Assembly: GCA_008931825.1 (NCBI GenBank)
Contig: QXVZ01010953.1
Span: 1-22,541, forward strand
Direction: 5' to 3'
Source: Phallusia fumigata
Lineage: Eukaryota; Chordata; Ascidiacea; Phlebobranchia; Ascidiidae
Length of the DNA stretch: 22,541 nt
The translations under genes and the position numbers were made by a program. The notes under the pieces are model-generated. The model was not told the origin of the DNA. It saw nothing but the letters and a program-made list of their open reading frames with translations, and searched no databases. This document shows, in pieces, positions 8,248 to 17,676 of the stretch (positions are counted from its first letter, which is position 1; every line of letters begins with the position of its first letter).

Positions 8248-8769
8248 ATGCAGGTATTGACATTTGTTGTAAATGAATCTGTTTGGAGTCGGTGTAGAGG
8301 TGAACTGGGGTGCACACTAGTTTGCTGCTGCATTGTTACCTGAAAGTAATTAATAGCTTAATCAGTTTAGACAACTTACCAAGTGCACAGTACTGCTGTT
8401 CGATCATTTTGTTTCAGGTCTTCGTGCGACTGCTGATCAATGCTGTGATACCATCCGCTGACTGCTCGACCGCCGCCCGGACATTACAAGTAGAAAAAAA
8501 AGGACAAGACAATTTTCACAAAACAGGCAAGTGGATCGTAAATGTAAAGTAAATGTAACTTAACGATTGACCGGTAATATATTCTAAAGGACCTGCATTG
8601 GAAGACAGTATAACGTGCACTTATCTTGTCTTTGCATGATAACAAATTTTGATTTTTGTTTAGTTAGGCTGCATATGATGTTGATTTTAAATTGTTTGGT
8701 TTTTTGAGATTAACAGAAAGAGATTCATACATTCGAGTGGAAGAGAACCAAGATAAAAAGGACCGGTGA
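8248..8769 (+). CDS. Candidate spliced 55-aa secreted peptide, unit L3 (exons P, A, B)
   Basis: Joining 8248-8253 (ATGCAG, end of exon P), 8418-8526 (exon A) and 8717-8769 (start of exon B) gives 55 codons and TGA. Splice signals are CAG|GTATTG with TTTCAG, then CAG|GCAAGT (GC-type donor) with AACAG. The product starts MQVFVRLLINAVIPSADC: a short basic/polar start, a hydrophobic core and small residues before a Cys, as in a signal peptide with possible cleavage after SA. The mature part is charged and ends YIRVEENQDKKDR. Unit L1 encodes the same frame in A+B with the same total length (if given the same MQ start). L3 has lost two bases in A and one in B relative to L1, which together keep the frame. 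The TGA may itself be a derived truncation, since other B copies read further. Family not recognised. Confidence 0.42.
8297..8328 (+). other. GTGCAC hairpin, P-A intron, unit L3
   Basis: AACTGG pairs with CTAGTT (one G-U) around GGTGCACA. The outer GAGGTG faces TGCTGC with partial pairing. Confidence 0.5.
8601..8633 (+). other. GTGCAC hairpin, A-B intron, unit L3
   Basis: GAAGACAG faces TTGTCTTT: two C-to-T changes relative to the perfect arm, both giving G-U pairs. The inner ATAA/TTAT and CGTGCAC centre are intact. Confidence 0.6.
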
Positions 8770-9963
8770 CGTCTGAAGAGTGTAAGTTAGGTTGTTGTAT
8801 TTTCCTTTTGTCCCGCCCTAATTATGCCCCCTAGGTTTTATTTAGTTTATAATTGTTACTTTGTGTATTCACACGACAATAATCTTTCTTTCTTCAAGCT
8901 AACATAACGTACAAATGAGAAGACAATGTCGGTGCATTCAAGACTTGCTAGAAACGTTAATATAGCGTGCTCATTATCCAGTTTTTGTATGTTGACATAT
9001 TCAAACGTGTTGTGAAGTAAGGTTACATATCGCGTTGAACTTTAGGAATGCTTCTAATTTGTTTTGCAGGAAACGAAACGGAAGCTGAGTGATCGTGATT
9101 TCGGTTGAGACAGAACGAAGATGGAAAGGACTGGACTTTCCAAGCTAAAAGAGTCGTGGCTTTTTCCAAGGTATGCTGCGATGTATAATTAAGCAGGTGA
9201 ATTGTTTTGCTTGGATGGTTTGGTCAATAGTTGACGAATCATAGTCTTATATTTATAGTGTGTGGTTTGGAACTGTCAGCGAACTTAGTGTCAAATATTC
9301 GCAAAACTATATACCACATACATCGAACAATGTACAAGGAATTCGGTACAAACACAACTAATTTTGATCTTGTTGCAGATGTTTGTTAAATCCATTTCAA
9401 ATAGCACCAATATTTCGACAGAATTTCACAACAACGGAAGGGAGATGAAGTCCACGTGTTTACTGGAACTAACTGTTGAATGTAAGTAAACCTGCAATTA
9501 TTTTTACAACGCAGAATACAACGCAAACAAATTGACAAATCTGTTTAGAGCACGTTTTGAAATATCAATACTAGATTCTCATAGGAGTTTTTTATGCGAA
9601 CATTAACGAACCTAAAATAGAGACACTCTATTTCTGCTAATGATTTGCATGTTGTACATACTAATTTGCATGTTACATATGTTCCATTGACTATTCGGTT
9701 ATCAGGATCTGCAGAAGAGTCCACAGTGAAATGGTAAAGAATTCCACTAGTTTTAAACTTACAGTAGTTTAGTATCAAAAGTAAACGTGGGTCAGCGAAG
9801 GCTAAGCAAAAACCATTCTAATTTCTAGTGAATGCTCTTGTTAATTGTTTTGCAGATGTCTGTCCAACACTGTTCCGAAATATCAAACGGATTTCAAAAA
9901 GCTGCGGCAGTAAAATGGTGAAATCCGGTTCACGAACGATATTCGAAACATCACACACTAAAT
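8770..9963 (+). pseudogene. Unit L3, downstream exons (rest of B, D, E1, E2)
   Basis: Exon B ends at 8781 before GTAAGT. Exon C is mostly deleted; only its tail and the following intron remain around 8940-9000. Exon D 9070-9196 follows TTTTGCAG. Its end reads ESWLFPRYAAMYN in the same frame as EYWIIPTNAAIFN in unit L1, but its front half has stops. E1 9379-9481 shows LLNPFQIAPIFRQNF and then a frameshift relative to L2. E2 9856-9963 is open (VCPTLFRNIK...SGSRTIFETSHTK) and leaves one base, as needed to continue into the F-like exon at 10034. The mixed picture suggests exons that were coding until fairly recently. Confidence 0.45.
9482..9855 (+). promoter_or_regulatory. E1-E2 intron, unit L3, with paired octamers
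   Basis: No gene seen. ATTTGCAT occurs at 9643-9650 and again at 9664-9671, 21 bp apart (about two helical turns), within a direct repeat. ATTTGCAT is the known POU/octamer motif. The related L1 and L4 introns lack this pair. Whether it is regulatory is untested; a small tandem duplication could produce it by chance. Confidence 0.3.
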
Positions 9964-10033
9964 GTAAGCCAACAACAGAAAAAAATGTTACGTTTAGTGT
10001 GTGTTTAAATTCTGCTTATCGATGTTTTTGTAG

Positions 10034-10134
10034 GCAAGTATTACTACTACAAAAAACAAACAAAGAAGCGTGGATTTCTTCTTACGTCACTGGTGTCGAG
10101 GGTTGTGAAGGAGGCGACTAACAAGGAAAAATAC
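10034..10134 (+). pseudogene. Chimeric exon F/P between units L3 and L4
   Basis: It begins like exon F (GCAAGTATTACTACTAC after TTTTGTAG) and ends like exon P (GTCACTGGTGTCGAGGG...AATACGC). Recombination between two units appears to have fused them. It is open in the F frame (KYYYYKK... to NKEKY). The ATG normally at the end of P is ACG here, and the donor is GCAAGT. Unit L4 therefore has no P-type start codon of its own. A TTACGTCA site lies inside it at about 10083-10090. Confidence 0.5.
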
Positions 10135-10181
10135 GCAAGTAATGACATGTCTGCAAATGAACTTTTTTGGTGACCGTGCAA

Positions 10182-10211
10182 AGGTGAACTGGGGTGCACA
10201 CCAGTTTGCTT
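10182..10211 (+). other. GTGCAC hairpin, P-A intron, unit L4
   Basis: Perfect AACTGG/CCAGTT arms around loop GGTGCACA. AGGTG faces TGCTT with several G-U pairs, extending the stem. Confidence 0.55.
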
Positions 10212-10286
10212 CTGGACTGATACCGGAATGTAATTTTAGACATCTTACCAAATGCACAGTACTGCTGTTGGTTCATTTTTCCTCAG

Positions 10287-12079
10287 GTCGTCGTTCGGAT
10301 TCTGATCAATGCTGTAATACCATCCTCTTGACTGCTCGACAGCCGCCCTGAAATTTCAACTGGAGAAGCATTTGGACAAAGAAATTTCTACAAAACAGGC
10401 CAGTGAATCGAAAATGTAAAGTAGATTTAAATGGTAATATATGGCATAAGGATTTCAGGACTTGCATGGGAAGACAGTATAACGTGCACTTATCCTGCCT
10501 TCGCATGTTAACAAATTTTGCCTTCTATTTTAAGGATTCACATGAGGTTGATTTTTTTTAATGTCACATATTTCGCTTTTTTTAGATTAGCAGAAAGAGA
10601 TTATATGTATTCGAAAGGAATAGAACTAACATAAAAAGGACCGCTGGCGTCAGAAAAGTAAGTTTTTCGATTTTCATTTTTGTCCCGGCCTAATTTTGTT
10701 CCCCAGGCGTAATTTAGTTCACAATTGTTACCGTGCATTTCACACGACCATAATGTTTCGCCTTCAGCTTTTTTCAAGCTAAAGTTACATGAATTTATGA
10801 AGGCTCTTCTGGCAAATGTATTATGCGTACTGACGTTTTGCCGTCCTATTCAAGTCGTGTTCCTCAGGGTGAATAACTAACATTACATGTTAATGTCGGT
10901 ACATTTACAAGGAATTTGATTCTGCTGGTTTTGTTTGCAGATTTTTGTCACTAGACAGAAATTACTTTTCGCCTCGTATAGAAGACAACCAAAGACTTTA
11001 AAAACGTCATCAGGAATCAACGTTTTCGGTAAATTTACTTTAACGTCAATGGGTTTAACTTGTCTTGTTTTCGATTTAAGACATATTTAAACGTTTTGTA
11101 AAAGGGGTAACATATTCTTGGTGATGCTTCTAACTTGTTTTGCAGGATTTTGAATGGAAACGTGATGATGACAGTGTTTTCGGTTTCGGATCAGGACAGA
11201 ACGGACTGTGGTTTAAGTTCCCGCTAAAAGTGTACTGGATTATTTCAACGATGTTGCAATAAGTGGGTATATCGATTAGCTTGGTTGGTTTTGTCGAAAC
11301 GCTGCGTAATTGAGGACTTGTAGTCCTTAGATGACATGTTTGTGCGAGGCAAGAGCGATGTTGTGTGAGGTTGGAACTATGTTAATGCACTTAGCCGAAA
11401 ATATGCGGAAAATCTATACACCACATACATTGAACAATAAACAACGAACTCAATACAAATACAACAAACTTTGATTACGTTGCTTTTGATGCAGATGTTT
11501 GCCAAATCCTTTTCAAACAGCAGCTGAATTTCGACGTGGAGTTACAAGTAAACGTGTCCACAGAAAACAACTGCTGAATGTAAGTAAACCTATAATTTTT
11601 GAACGCGCGTGTTGTGTTAAGCTAGTCAGAACTAATTTCCAAATCAGTATTGTGCAGGTTTTTAAATGTTTATGCGCAGTTTTTTTTAAGTCGTTTTGCT
11701 CCGGTAACTATTTTGTACGTTTCTTTGGCCATTCGGTTGTTAACATCGGCCACATTGAAATATTAACGCATTCCCCAAGACATAATCGTTTGAACTTCTT
11801 GTAGTTTAGCTTTAAAAGGAAAACTAGACAATGAAACTAAAGCGAAACGGTGTAGACAAATACTACCACGTTACCGTCAAACCCATTTGCTACGTTTTAA
11901 TGCAAAGTAAATCTCACTCCGAAAATTAGGCTCAGTTGCTCGAACTTGAATGCTGTTGTTAATTTTGCTGCAGATGTCTGTCCAACACCAAAATATCAAA
12001 ACGGATTTCAAAACGTGCAGCATTAAAATCGGTGGAGGAATCCGGTACATGACTGTACTCGAAGCATCGCATACCAAAT
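10287..12079 (+). pseudogene. Unit L4 (exons A, B, C, D, E1, E2)
   Basis: Exons: A 10287-10398, B 10594-10657, C 10941-11028, D 11146-11266, E1 11495-11579, E2 11974-12079. All acceptors keep AG and five of six donors keep GT (GTAAGT, GTAAAT, GTATAT, GTAAGT, GTAAGC); A has GCCAGT. This is the most complete 5' half-unit, but it is frame-damaged. Exon A has an extra base after AVIPS, producing TGA. B has TAG in the usual frame. E2 has one extra base relative to L1, leading to TAA after VCPTPKYQNGFQNVQH. C (FVTRQKLL...YRRQPKT) and E1 (LPNPFQTAAEFRRGVTSKR) are still open in one frame. E1 and E2 begin alike (ATGTYTG..CAA), suggesting an older exon duplication. Exon E2 lies within the 1701-bp duplication. 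Confidence 0.5.
10470..10502 (+). other. GTGCAC hairpin, A-B intron, unit L4
   Basis: GAAGACAG faces CTGCCTTC (one A-C mismatch). The inner ATAA/TTAT arms and CGTGCAC centre are intact. Confidence 0.55.
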
Positions 12080-12290
12080 GTAAGCAAACAACCGTAAACA
12101 GTTTGTGTCTTTTCAAATTTTGCTTCGTTTTGTAGCCAAGAATTACGGTGACGAAGAAAGAAACCCAAGGAAACTACGAATCAGACGACCGGCATGTAGT
12201 TAAGTTAAAATTAATTTCTTTCTACGAAACTAATTAAACCTTTTGAACTAATTAGAAGTCTGTGTCTACAAACGAAATAAACTTGACATG

Positions 12291-12321
12291 GAGGTGGTAC
12301 AGAGTGCACGCTGACCGCCTC
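12291..12321 (+). other. GTGCAC hairpin, F-G intron, cassette R2 (also at 13993-14023)
   Basis: GAGGTGGT faces ACCGCCTC (one T-G pair), then an unpaired A, then CAG/CTG around AGTGCACG. This is the best-paired copy of the class. Confidence 0.6.
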
Positions 12322-12586
12322 TTGTTCGCAATTGCATTGTTCGCCCTGAACACATTTATAAAAACTAGGCATTGCTAACAGGGTTATATTTCTTATTTTG
12401 TTATTTCTCCCTTTTTTATTCAGATTTGTTGAACAAGAGACAATCTATGCTTGTAGGACTACTAGGATTCAAAACGGGCAGCTGATTGAAACAATCCTGT
12501 GCTCGATAGAAGAGTCTAGCACATTATCAGTAAGTAAAATAAATATAATGCTCCAGGATCAATTGCTAAAACAAAATGTCTTTGAT

Positions 12587-12620
12587 GAAGGCTAAACAGG
12601 GTGCACACTGTTTTGCCTTC
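12587..12620 (+). other. GTGCAC hairpin, G-H intron, cassette R2 (also at 14289-14322)
   Basis: Outer arms GAAGGC/GCCTTC and inner arms AAACAG/CTGTTT are all perfect. They are separated by a single T-T mismatch and the loop is GGTGCACA. A second inverted repeat, TTCGC...GCGAA, overlaps its 3' end. Confidence 0.65.
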
Positions 12621-12774
12621 GCGATATGCGGTTGCGAAATAGTTTGCAATAGGCGGTGTATATAAATAACGATGCTGCATTTTTCTGTCGATGGTATGTT
12701 TTTGTTTTAGGAACTTCCTGAACTTACCGCTGACAAGATCAATTAGCCAGCGGATAATCTCCTTTTTGATAAAC

Positions 12775-13129
12775 GTGTGCACACATAATACTTATCTCTC
12801 ACGCGTATGTTTATGATGTTTTACTAACTAACGTTGTTGTACGTTTATTTTATTGAGCAAAAATGATGTACAATTTCTTTACGCGTATTTCATAATTTCC
12901 TGCTAGTAGCTTTAAGTTTTTTAGTCCTATCAAATTTACCAATAAATATTCTTTATAACTTGCAGTTGTTTTAGCAAGAAAAGTAAATACAGGTCAGCAA
13001 ATGTGTAACAAAAATACCAGTATATGACCCTTGTATCCATTTGCTACATTCTAATGGTGTAAGCAAACAACCGTAAAACATTTCATGTGTTACGTTTGTA
13101 TTATAAGTTTACTTATTGTTGTTTTATAG
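12775..13129 (+). other. Inter-cassette stretch R2-R3
   Basis: No gene seen. It opens with the palindrome GTGTGCACAC (12775-12784) at the H donor. It continues as AT-rich sequence, then the ATTTGCTAC...GTAAGCAAACAACCGTAAAA piece that precedes exon F in several cassettes. That piece looks like a remnant of the E2 donor region. Confidence 0.45.
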
Positions 13130-13402
13130 ACATACTGCGACGAAGAAGAATCTTGGGTGAGACGGCATTAGCACAGTAAAGTAAAAATTTCTTTTTTCTT
13201 TGTAACTAATCGAACCGTAAAATTCTGTCCAACGAAACTTGCTATGTTATTTTTGCATTTTTCTTTTTCAGAAACTTCGACTGGCACAGGAGACGATCAC
13301 TGCTTGTAGAACTACATGGATTAGAAACGGACAGCTGATTGAAACGATCCAGTGCTCAACAGGCGAATCTAGCTGATTATCAACAAACAAATGTAAGCAT
13401 GA

Positions 13403-13403
13403 N
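13403..13403. other. Single N at the duplication junction
   Basis: The only ambiguous base in the window. It sits exactly between the two copies of the 1701-bp repeat, as expected where two overlapping contigs or haplotypes were joined without being merged. Confidence 0.95.
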
Positions 13404-15104
13404 CGGTAACTGTTTTGTACGTTTCTTTGGCCATTCGGTTGTTAACATCGGCCACATTGAAATATTAACGCATTCCCCAAGACATAATCGTTTGAACTTC
13501 TTGTAGTTTAGCTTTAAAAGGAAAACTAGACAATGAAACTAAAGCGAAACGGTGTAGACAAATACTACCACGTTACCGTCAAACCCATTTGCTACGTTTT
13601 AATGCAAAGTAAATCTCACTCCGAAAATTAGGCTCAGTTGCTCGAACTTGAATGCTGTTGTTAATTTTGCTGCAGATGTCTGTCCAACACCAAAATATCA
13701 AAACGGATTTCAAAACGTGCAGCATTAAAATCGGTGGAGGAATCCGGTACATGACTGTACTCGAAGCATCGCATACCAAATGTAAGCAAACAACCGTAAA
13801 CAGTTTGTGTCTTTTCAAATTTTGCTTCGTTTTGTAGCCAAGAATTACGGTGACGAAGAAAGAAACCCAAGGAAACTACGAATCAGACGACCGGCATGTA
13901 GTTAAGTTAAAATTAATTTCTTTCTACGAAACTAATTAAACCTTTTGAACTAATTAGAAGTCTGTGTCTACAAACGAAATAAACTTGACATGGAGGTGGT
14001 ACAGAGTGCACGCTGACCGCCTCTTGTTCGCAATTGCATTGTTCGCCCTGAACACATTTATAAAAACTAGGCATTGCTAACAGGGTTATATTTCTTATTT
14101 TGTTATTTCTCCCTTTTTTATTCAGATTTGTTGAACAAGAGACAATCTATGCTTGTAGGACTACTAGGATTCAAAACGGGCAGCTGATTGAAACAATCCT
14201 GTGCTCGATAGAAGAGTCTAGCACATTATCAGTAAGTAAAATAAATATAATGCTCCAGGATCAATTGCTAAAACAAAATGTCTTTGATGAAGGCTAAACA
14301 GGGTGCACACTGTTTTGCCTTCGCGATATGCGGTTGCGAAATAGTTTGCAATAGGCGGTGTATATAAATAACGATGCTGCATTTTTCTGTCGATGGTATG
14401 TTTTTGTTTTAGGAACTTCCTGAACTTACCGCTGACAAGATCAATTAGCCAGCGGATAATCTCCTTTTTGATAAACGTGTGCACACATAATACTTATCTC
14501 TCACGCGTATGTTTATGATGTTTTACTAACTAACGTTGTTGTACGTTTATTTTATTGAGCAAAAATGATGTACAATTTCTTTACGCGTATTTCATAATTT
14601 CCTGCTAGTAGCTTTAAGTTTTTTAGTCCTATCAAATTTACCAATAAATATTCTTTATAACTTGCAGTTGTTTTAGCAAGAAAAGTAAATACAGGTCAGC
14701 AAATGTGTAACAAAAATACCAGTATATGACCCTTGTATCCATTTGCTACATTCTAATGGTGTAAGCAAACAACCGTAAAACATTTCATGTGTTACGTTTG
14801 TATTATAAGTTTACTTATTGTTGTTTTATAGACATACTGCGACGAAGAAGAATCTTGGGTGAGACGGCATTAGCACAGTAAAGTAAAAATTTCTTTTTTC
14901 TTTGTAACTAATCGAACCGTAAAATTCTGTCCAACGAAACTTGCTATGTTATTTTTGCATTTTTCTTTTTCAGAAACTTCGACTGGCACAGGAGACGATC
15001 ACTGCTTGTAGAACTACATGGATTAGAAACGGACAGCTGATTGAAACGATCCAGTGCTCAACAGGCGAATCTAGCTGATTATCAACAAACAAATGTAAGC
15101 ATGA
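13404..15104. repeat. Second copy of 1701-bp near-perfect direct duplication
   Basis: An offset of 1702 from the first copy. It repeats exons E2 (13676-13781), F (13838-13900), G (14126-14231), H (14413-14476), F (14832-14877) and G (14974-15074). The first copy stops at ATGTAAGCATGA. This copy continues past that point into the G-H intron of R3. Confidence 0.95.
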
Positions 15105-15155
15105 AGAAAAGATAATGTTCTTGGATTAATTGGTTAAACCGAAAATTTGTTTGAT

Positions 15156-15189
15156 GAAGGCTAAACAGGGTGCACACTGTTTCGCCATC
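15156..15189 (+). other. GTGCAC hairpin, G-H intron, cassette R3
   Basis: Inner AAACAG/CTGTTT and loop GGTGCACA are perfect. The outer arm GAAGGC/GCCATC has one A-A mismatch. Confidence 0.55.
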
Positions 15190-15519
15190 GTGATGTGCTT
15201 CTGCGAAATACTTTGCAATAGGCAGTGTGTAGATATGATATCGTACTTTTCTGTCGGTGGTATGTTTTTGTTTCAGAAACTTCTTGAACGTCCTGCTGAC
15301 AAGATGAACTTACTTTTGCACACGGATGAGGAGAATTCTTTCTTTGTATGGACATCTCCAGTTGATGATTAGGAATAGCTCAAGCAGCCAGCGGATAATC
15401 TCCTCTTTGATAAACGTGAGTGAGCACCTGATACTTTTCTTATACGCGTATGTTTACAATTTTCTACTGATTGCCATTTTTGTACGTTTGTTTTTAAGCA
15501 TTATTAATTATTGCTGGTG

Positions 15520-16700
15520 GGTAGTATGATCATTATGTTCATTTGACCCCATAGTGGTTTCTCCGCCAGCCCCCAAATAGTAAAACGTTTTGCATGCTTG
15601 TAAACACCACAAACGAAAAGTTTCTGTGTTGATATGGCCACATACGTAAAAATGATGTTAGGTTAGACGGAATATAAACCACTTGTTCCAGTCGAATGAC
15701 AGTTTAGGTTTTAGATTAGTAAACAATGTCCAAATTAGCAGAAAATTTGACGGTTTATTGGACATTACCCTCCGAATCGTATAAAATATAGACAGTTTTT
15801 GGAAGTACTATTGCGGTGCAGAGATTGCCTTGTTTAACCCCAAAGCCCTGGCAGTTGACACCATTAACTCCCAAAAAGTTTGTTTTGTTTTTTTCTGCTG
15901 CTACAGCTTGTCAATGTATTTTTGGCATGACCTATTTTGCAGATTTGGATACAACTTAGACATGACGGTGTGTTTTTATCGACCCAAGAGCCCCAGTGAT
16001 TACCCCTATAGCTCGCAACAGGGTAAAATGTTTCCCTACAGCTTGCCCATGCACTGTTTGTGTGAAATGTTTGTCCAATATGTTGAAAACTTTCACACCT
16101 GGTGGATATTATCATTCAGTTGATGCCATCTGAGTTGTTTGACCCAATAGCTCCAGTGATTACCCTGCTAGCCCCAAACTAGTGAAACGTTTCGCATGCT
16201 TGCAAACACCACAAACGAAAGGTTTCTATGAACATAAGTTTAGATAAGTGAAAGTGATGTCAGGTTAGATGGAATGTAAAGCGCTTGTCTCAGTTAAACA
16301 GATGTCCGAATTCGTAAAATTTTTGGGGAGTTTGTATAACATGCCAATGTAGTGTATTGATTTCTTGCTTGACCCAATAATCCTAGCGGTTTTCCAACTA
16401 ACGCCCTATATTTGGTCAAATTTGTATACGATGTCTGAAATAGATGGAAGTTGGGTAGTTGTGTAACATGCGAATGTTGATCAATACCCGTGTGCAATTT
16501 GTGTTGTACTGATTTCTTGTTCGACCTCCTAGCGCCAGCAGTTACCCCACCAGGGTTAAAAAATGGGTCAAATTACTAAATAATGCCCGAATGGATGTTA
16601 CTTGGACAGTTCACGTCCTACAGTCGAAAATGTTATTGTAGTTCGTCCAGAAACTCCATTAACCTCCAACCTATTTGCTACAGTGTAATGGTGTAAGCAA
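15520..16700. repeat. Composite GACCC/AGCCCC repeat block T3
   Basis: No gene seen. At least four GACCC(C/A)A(A/T)(A/T)G motifs (near 15545, 15835, 16140, 16370) are each followed by an AGCCCCAG...TTACCCC-type run. GCAAACACCACAAACGAAA and TGTCCGAA(T/A) modules are interspersed. It is the largest block of this repeat family and reads as degenerate tandem submodules of roughly 200-300 bp. Confidence 0.6.
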
Positions 16701-16910
16701 ACAACCGTAAAACATTTATTACCTCAAGTGTGCATTTAAATTTTGTTTTATTCTGTTTTTTAGGCAAGTGTTATTGCGACAAAGAAAGCCAAAAGAAACT
16801 AGAATCAAACAACCGGCATTTACACAGTTAGGTTAAAATTGTATTCTTTCTTTAAATCTAACCAAACCGTAATTCAAATATCTGTCTACAAACGAAATAA
16901 ACTTAACACG

Positions 16911-16941
16911 GAGGTGGTTCAGAGTGCACGCCGACCGCCCC
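16911..16941 (+). other. GTGCAC hairpin, F-G intron, cassette R4
   Basis: GGTGGT/ACCGCC pairs around a CAGAGTGCACGCCG centre. The outermost pairing is weaker (GAGG/CCCC). Confidence 0.45.
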
Positions 16942-17201
16942 TTGTTCGCAATTGTATTGATTGTCTTGAGGACATTTTTCAACTAACCATGCATCATTGT
17001 AACAATGTTACGGTTCTTGCATTATTATTTCGGTCCTTTTTTGTTCAGAACATTCAACCACCACAGGAGATTAGATCTCTGCTTGTAGGATGTATAAATA
17101 CTGGGATTTAAAACGATTTCATACTGAACAGGTGAGTCGAGCAAATTTAAGCTTAGTAAAAGATGTAATTATAGGATCAAATGGTTAAACAAAATTTGTT
17201 T

Positions 17202-17235
17202 GAAGGCTAAACAGGGTGCACACTGTTTCGCCTTT
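17202..17235 (+). other. GTGCAC hairpin, G-H intron, cassette R4
   Basis: Inner AAACAG/CTGTTT and loop GGTGCACA are perfect. The outer GAAGGC/GCCTTT is paired with one terminal G-U. The following TTTGC...GCGAA pair keeps pairing through another wobble. Confidence 0.6.
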
Positions 17236-17676
17236 GCGATATGCTTTTGCGAAGTGGTTTGCAATAGGCGATGTATGAATATGATTCTGCATTTTTCTGT
17301 CGGTGGTATATTTTGGTTTCAGGAACTTACGGAACTTACCGCTGACAAGGTGAACTTTTGGCAAATAGATGTGGAGAATTCTTTTTCTATAGACAACCTC
17401 TAGTGCATGACAAGGCGGAGCTCAGGCAGCCAGCGGATAATCTAATCGCAGATAAACGTGAGAACACATGACACTTTGCTCTTACGCGGATGTTTGTAAT
17501 TTTCTACTAACTGCCATTGTTTCTATTAAGCATTAATAACATACTTTTTCTTTAGGTTTTTTTTATATTTTACTGCTAATTTCCTTGTTTTTGGAAGATA
17601 ATTCTCCAAGTCATGTTGTTGTTTCGCTTTAAAAGGATACCTAGGTCAGTAAATTACGCTTCTTTTTGTTTTGTAG

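Larger units (their letters stand above)
12136..12774 (+). pseudogene. Cassette R2 (exons F, G, H)
   Basis: F 12136-12198 follows TTTTGTAG and ends before GTTAAG. It encodes KNYGDEERNPRKLRIRRPAC. G 12424-12529 follows ATTCAG and reads FVEQETIYACRTT, then NGQLIETILCSIEESSTL, open to its end. The usual G donor (CAACAG|GTGAGT) has mutated to GATAGAAGAGT here, and a GTAAGT 33 bases downstream takes its place, lengthening the exon. H 12711-12774 follows TTTTAG and is shortened by deletion, with a weak donor inside GTGTGCACAC. F leaves one base while G's open frame skips only one, so a frame break lies between them. Confidence 0.5.
11702..13402. repeat. First copy of 1701-bp near-perfect direct duplication
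   Basis: It matches 13404-15104 base for base as far as I compared, apart from A at 11710 against G at 13412. It carries the last part of unit L4 (exon E2), cassette R2 and the F and G exons of R3. Elsewhere in the array paralogues are clearly diverged, so this near-identity is exceptional. Confidence 0.95.
13130..15415 (+). pseudogene. Cassette R3 (F, G, H), split by the duplication
   Basis: First-copy F is 13130-13175 (CATACTGCGACGAAGAAGAA, with an in-frame TAG) and G is 13272-13372. After the N and the second copy, F recurs at 14832-14877 and G at 14974-15074, followed by H 15277-15415. G is open in one frame from its first base (KLRLAQETITACRTT, then RNGQLIETIQCST). Other copies have TGA where this one has CGA. 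The G donor is GCGAAT, a possible GC donor. H reads KLLERPADKMN, then EENSFFVWTSPVDD and stop, and ends at AAC|GTGAGT. If the duplication is artefactual, the true cassette is F-G-H with about 1.7 kb less between its parts. Confidence 0.5.
16764..17457 (+). pseudogene. Cassette R4 (exons F, G, H)
   Basis: F 16764-16826 is open (KCYCDKESQKKLE...) and ends before GTTAGG. G 17049-17131 follows TTGTTCAG and ends CAG|GTGAGT. H 17323-17457 follows GTTTCAG and ends AAC|GTGAGA. A frame in G from an internal ATG (MYKYWDLKRFHTEQ) runs without interruption across the junction into H (ELTELTADKVNFWQIDVENS...) and stops at TAG, about 40 codons. In the other cassettes the same junction frame (LKR..AQ|EL) is kept, but an upstream stop precedes it. 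The product is unknown. Confidence 0.45.

Noticed and set aside
13579..14484. Identical ORFs repeated between 11877-12782 and 13579-14484 as conserved genes
   Set aside because: Their identity comes from the 1701-bp duplication, probably an assembly artefact, not from selection.
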